This document shows positions 61,666 through 64,000 of a DNA stretch of 64,000 nt, piece after piece (position 1 is the stretch's first letter; every line of letters starts with the position of its first letter). Position numbers and translations under genes: made by a program. Source of the DNA: Fictibacillus norfolkensis (lineage in GTDB: Bacteria; Bacillota; Bacilli; Bacillales; Fictibacillaceae); the NCBI RefSeq assembly GCF_014836645.1, contig NZ_JACSQM010000002.1:124001-188000 (forward strand), written 5' to 3'. Below the pieces are notes generated by a model. The model made no database searches. It was not told the DNA's origin and saw only the letters and a list, made by a program, of their open reading frames with translations.

Positions 61666-61700
61666 ACTTAACTTTATTAAGTTTATACCCTGAGTATAAA
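61666..61700. promoter_or_regulatory. Abutting inverted repeats, candidate TetR operators
   Basis: ACTTAA-N5-TTAAGT at 61666-61682 abuts TTTATAC-N5-GTATAAA at 61682-61700. Both have 5-base spacers and lie 28-62 bases upstream of the exporter start on the minus strand. The divergent TetR protein is the likely binder. Confidence 0.55.
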
Positions 61701-61735
61701 AATATCAATACTTTTGTACCTTAAGTCTAAAAATG

Positions 61736-61764
61736 TTGTGTTTCCATCTGAAGAAATTTATACT
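61736..61764 (+). promoter_or_regulatory. Promoter of the TetR gene at 61795
   Basis: TTGTGT (61736-61741), 17-bp spacer, TATACT (61759-61764), 31 bases before the ATG. Confidence 0.65.
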
Positions 61765-61794
61765 AGTCATAAGGGTTGGACTTAGGAGGAACGC

Positions 61795-62670
61795 ATGAAT
61801 AACAGGAAAAGAAAAGTCGCTGACACCGCATTAAAGCTGTTTATAGAAAAAGGCATTCAGCAGACTTCTATACAGGAAATCATTGATAAAGCAAATATTT
61901 CAAAAGGAACGTTCTATAACTATTTCTCATCAAAGAGTGACTGTATTGCAGACATACTTGAATTTCTGCGGTATGATGCCAGTCAACAGCGAATTGCCGT
62001 TCAGATTGGTAGGGATACAGGGGATCGGGACGTTTTCATCGAACAAATTGTAATCATTATGCGTTTGAATCAGGAAAGAAACCTTCAGCCGCTTTTTGAA
62101 GCGATTCTTTCATCCAATGAAGCCGACTTAAAAAAACTCGTTATGCAGCATCGGTTATATGAGATGGAATGGCTTTCTAATCGTTTTATCGAGATCTTAG
62201 GTGATGAAGTTCGAGAGCATGTGTTTGAAGCTACCATCTTATTTTTCGGAATGATGCACCATATGTTGTTCACGCTGAAAATTACAAATACGACATACTC
62301 ATTAGAACATGTCGTTGATACACTTCTTTCTTATATTGAGATGATCGTACCGAAGATGATGACGAACGAATCTGTTCTAATTCCTCTTTCAGCTATTGAT
62401 TTACTTCGTACAAATGCTAATAAAAAACAAGTTAAAATAGATGATATTTTATCACTTGCTGATCAGCTGCAGCAGGATTATACGTTTAACGAAGAACAGC
62501 AAGACCTTTTCGATGCGATTATAAGTGAACTTCAACGTGATCGTATTCGTAAGATTGTTCTTCAGCCATTATTAAAGCCATTTCAAAAGAGCTTTGAAGA
62601 ATCACCAATCTCTTCTCAAGCTCAAACCTTTACTAACTTGGTATGGTACTTTTTAAGAAACATGAATTGA
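61795..62670 (+). CDS. TetR-family regulator
   Basis: 291 residues with TAGGAGGAACGC upstream. The helix-turn-helix 'QEIIDKANISKGTFYNYFSSKSDCIADIL' is clear. The C-terminal domain is unusually long for a TetR protein, with an extra helical part after residue 200. It probably represses the divergent DHA2 exporter. Confidence 0.9.
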   Translation: MNNRKRKVADTALKLFIEKGIQQTSIQEIIDKANISKGTFYNYFSSKSDCIADILEFLRYDASQQRIAVQIGRDTGDRDVFIEQIVIIMRLNQERNLQPLFEAILSSNEADLKKLVMQHRLYEMEWLSNRFIEILGDEVREHVFEATILFFGMMHHMLFTLKITNTTYSLEHVVDTLLSYIEMIVPKMMTNESVLIPLSAIDLLRTNANKKQVKIDDILSLADQLQQDYTFNEEQQDLFDAIISELQRDRIRKIVLQPLLKPFQKSFEESPISSQAQTFTNLVWYFLRNMN

Positions 62671-62674
62671 AGAA

Positions 62675-62708
62675 AAGGCTGTCCGAATTATTTAATCGGA
62701 TCAGCCTT
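62675..62708 (+). terminator. Terminator of the TetR gene
   Basis: AAGGCTG-TCCGA (62675-62686) pairs with TCGGA and CAGCCTT (62696-62708) with one bulge. The U-run is weak (TTATTATG). Confidence 0.65.
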
Positions 62709-62715
62709 ATTATGT

Positions 62716-62744
62716 TTGCACAAATGCCGTACTCTTTTTATACT
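62716..62744 (+). promoter_or_regulatory. Promoter of the leader-FusB-type gene
   Basis: TTGCAC (62716-62721), 17-bp spacer, TATACT (62739-62744). Transcription would start near 62751, just before the leader's GGAGGT site. Confidence 0.7.
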
Positions 62745-62768
62745 ATTGGTGAATGGAGGTCGGTAAAA

Positions 62769-62822
62769 ATGGCAAATCATTTTGCCGGAATCATAAGCAG
62801 CTCATGCAAAGCCTACTATTAG
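62769..62822 (+). CDS. 17-residue leader peptide (attenuator)
   Basis: MANHFAGIISSSCKAYY with GGAGGT 8 bases upstream (62755-62760) and TAG at 62820-62822. Its coding RNA contains GGCAAA/TTTGCC (62771-62786), a 6-bp hairpin just after the start. It also contains CAGCTC and TGCAAAGCC, which pair with RNA further downstream. It leads into the FusB-type gene 119 bases later. Such a short, well-initiated ORF before a ribosome-protection gene is typical of attenuation control. Confidence 0.72.
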   Translation: MANHFAGIISSSCKAYY

Positions 62823-62935
62823 GGGCGATTCTTTGTATGGGCAGACATCGGTAACGCCAGTCGCCCGAGCGTATGACTTCGTTTCTAATGATGGCTTTGC
62901 ACCTTGTTTTCTTTTTCACAAAAAATAAGGAGCTG
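62798..62935 (+). promoter_or_regulatory. Attenuator RNA covering the FusB-type ribosome site
   Basis: Three long-range pairings nest: CAGCTC (62798-62803) with GAGCTG (62930-62935), which covers the gene's AAGGAGCT site; TGCAAAGCC (62805-62813) with GGCTTTGCA (62893-62901), a perfect 9 bp; and GGGCGA (62823-62828) with TCGCCC (62861-62866). A ribosome held on the leader would block the first two and free the ribosome site. The second stem is also followed by U-rich RNA (CCTTGTTTTCTTTTT), so transcription attenuation is an alternative. Confidence 0.65.
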
Positions 62936-62941
62936 AACAAA

Positions 62942-63592
62942 ATGAGTAAACCATTCATTAGAAATCATCAGTACAACCTCATAAAAAAACAGGTTTTACA
63001 ACTACAGCGTGCATGTAATAACGGTGCTGATCCAAAAGTAATTGAAGCTGTTCAACACAGCGCTCAATCAAAAATTTTCGAATCCTTTTCTGAGCTGGAT
63101 GAATCGCAAAAAGATTTAATAGCGGGGTTAGAACCTTTACGGAAATCAGAAGAGTTTCAGAAATACTTATATTCCTTAGAACCATTTCTTGAGGAATTTT
63201 CTACCACTACTAATAAGCAGATCATGAAATTGTTTCCGAAAGTTAAGAAGCTGAAAGTACCTGATTTGAATGCGATTGATTTTCAAAAGGTCAGTTATCT
63301 TGGCTGGGTTGATATTGGTACGAATAAAATGTTCATCGTGTATCACTTAGACGATAAGCTAGTTGGCGTGCAAGGTAGATACACACCATCAAACAAGGGT
63401 ATCTGTTTTCTGTGTAACGGTATTACAGATGTCGCATTATTCTCAGCGATTACAAAATCTAAACCAGCAAACGCTTCCTCCGATTATTATAAAGCGATCG
63501 GAAATTACATTTGTACGGACAGTCATGAGTGCAATAAAAGAATTTCGAATGTTGATACTTTAGAAAAGTTTCTTTCAGAGGTTTTATATTAA
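62942..63592 (+). CDS. Elongation factor G-binding protein (FusB/FusC-like)
   Basis: 216 residues from ATG 62942 with AAGGAGC upstream; the longer in-frame form from 62873 would be translated through the leader RNA and is unlikely. 'MSKPFIRNHQYNLIKKQVLQLQ' is the FusB-family start and 'GICFLCNG' with 'YICTDSHECNKRIS' gives the four-Cys zinc finger. FusB proteins bind EF-G, release it from stalled ribosomes and can cause fusidic acid resistance. The upstream attenuator suggests it is induced when the ribosome stalls. Confidence 0.86.
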   Translation: MSKPFIRNHQYNLIKKQVLQLQRACNNGADPKVIEAVQHSAQSKIFESFSELDESQKDLIAGLEPLRKSEEFQKYLYSLEPFLEEFSTTTNKQIMKLFPKVKKLKVPDLNAIDFQKVSYLGWVDIGTNKMFIVYHLDDKLVGVQGRYTPSNKGICFLCNGITDVALFSAITKSKPANASSDYYKAIGNYICTDSHECNKRISNVDTLEKFLSEVLY

Positions 63593-63594
63593 AG

Positions 63595-63634
63595 AAAAGC
63601 CAAGCTACTGCGTCTAGCAGCTAGCTTGGCTTTT
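63595..63634. terminator. Bidirectional terminator
   Basis: AAAAGCCAAGCTA (63595-63607) pairs with TAGCTTGGCTTTT (63622-63634), followed by T6. Confidence 0.85.
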
Positions 63635-63645
63635 TTGTTACCGGT

Positions 63646-64000
63646 TTAAAGTTTCAAAGCTGGAAAATGCGGTATCACTTCTTCACCTAGTTCTTGAATA
63701 ACTTCCTTCGCTGGTCTTTCACTATCAAAGAGTGCAAAGAACAAGTGATTTACTCCAGATTCTTTATACACTTGCAACAGCTCAATCAATGGATTGCGGC
63801 CTATTCTAAATCCTAAACGAATCGGTTGGGGTGCTTCGTTAGGATCTTCTGCTAGATCAAGGTGCATCGGCTGAGTGAATGGTTTGAACGTACCAGGATG
63901 ATAACGTTCAACTAACTCTCTCCACCTTTTAATTGTTACTTCTTGATATTTTGGACTGCGAGGATAGTACATCCACCCATCTCCATGCTCTGCAAACCAC
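63646..64000 (-). CDS. LLM-class flavin-dependent oxidoreductase (N-terminus beyond window)
   Basis: The reverse frame from the edge reads WFAEHGDGWMYYPRSPKY and ends 'EVIPHFPALKL', 118 residues of C-terminus. It matches the luciferase-like monooxygenase family (F420/FMN). The first two-thirds lie outside the window, so the subfamily is uncertain; a small LLM oxidoreductase of the TIGR03571 kind is likely. Confidence 0.8.
   Translation of the reverse strand, partial: WFAEHGDGWMYYPRSPKYQEVTIKRWRELVERYHPGTFKPFTQPMHLDLAEDPNEAPQPIRLGFRIGRNPLIELLQVYKESGVNHLFFALFDSERPAKEVIQELGEEVIPHFPALKL

Overview
The window is one stretch of a low-GC Gram-positive chromosome. Strong GGAGG ribosome sites, frequent TTG and GTG starts, comK, an LtaS-type lipoteichoic acid synthase, an IspA-like intracellular subtilisin, ohrR/ohr and SunI/YnzG- and YjlB-like proteins all point to Bacillaceae. 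A Fictibacillus- or Bacillus-like host is my inference. Genes are dense, mostly short transcription units closed by clear intrinsic terminators. I see no rRNA, tRNA, CRISPR array, complete insertion sequence or prophage.

Layout. 1-13.5 kb: a partial LacI regulator with a candidate operator, a LapA-like protein, HAD hydrolase, GyrI-like protein, CobW GTPase, thioredoxin-like protein, cupin, MBL hydrolase, two subtilases (cytoplasmic IspA type and secreted), peroxiredoxin, thioesterase and methyltransferase. 13.5-19 kb: an ABC-2 exporter with its TetR regulator, a small exported peptide gene, two VOC proteins and an acyl-CoA dehydrogenase. 19-22.6 kb: a secreted 28-residue-repeat protein followed by an OmpR-type two-component system, with paired 11-bp-spaced direct repeats upstream. 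22.6-27.9 kb: a frameshifted CBS gene, a KdpD-like Usp fragment, MFS transporter, DHH phosphoesterase and ohrR/ohr. 28-32.4 kb: a sigma-54 activator, a -24/-12 promoter, a GabT-like aminotransferase and a sodium:solute symporter, read as a GABA/amine-use unit. 33-37.5 kb: comK divergent from cyanophycinase and cyanophycin synthetase. 38-43.5 kb: four 21-bp repeats ahead of a NERD protein, then GNAT, DUF1835, lipoprotein and a MerR/CPBP pair. 43.6-64 kb: oxidoreductases, NUDIX, pheA, ltaS-like, SelO, SDR, DinB, diguanylate cyclase, aldehyde dehydrogenase, a DHA2 drug exporter with TetR, a FusB-type EF-G-binding protein and a partial luciferase-like monooxygenase.

Most notable points. (1) A DsbA/FrnE-family gene (44719-45420) has one in-frame TGA, exactly at the first Cys of its CPFC active site, followed at a suitable distance by a perfect 6-bp hairpin with G in the apical loop. 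It is a candidate selenoprotein, UPFC. (2) The FusB-type gene at 62942 has its own promoter, a 17-codon leader ORF and a leader segment that can pair with downstream RNA including the ribosome site, as expected of a ribosome-dependent attenuator. (3) The repeat protein and two-component module carries its own candidate binding sites. (4) Three promoters have textbook regulator geometry (TetR, MerR with a 19-bp spacer, OhrR). (5) Several small genes of 33-58 codons with good ribosome sites lie in apparent gaps, and several gene remnants are visible (CBS, GNAT junction, DUF4871-like, 59.8-60.05 kb).
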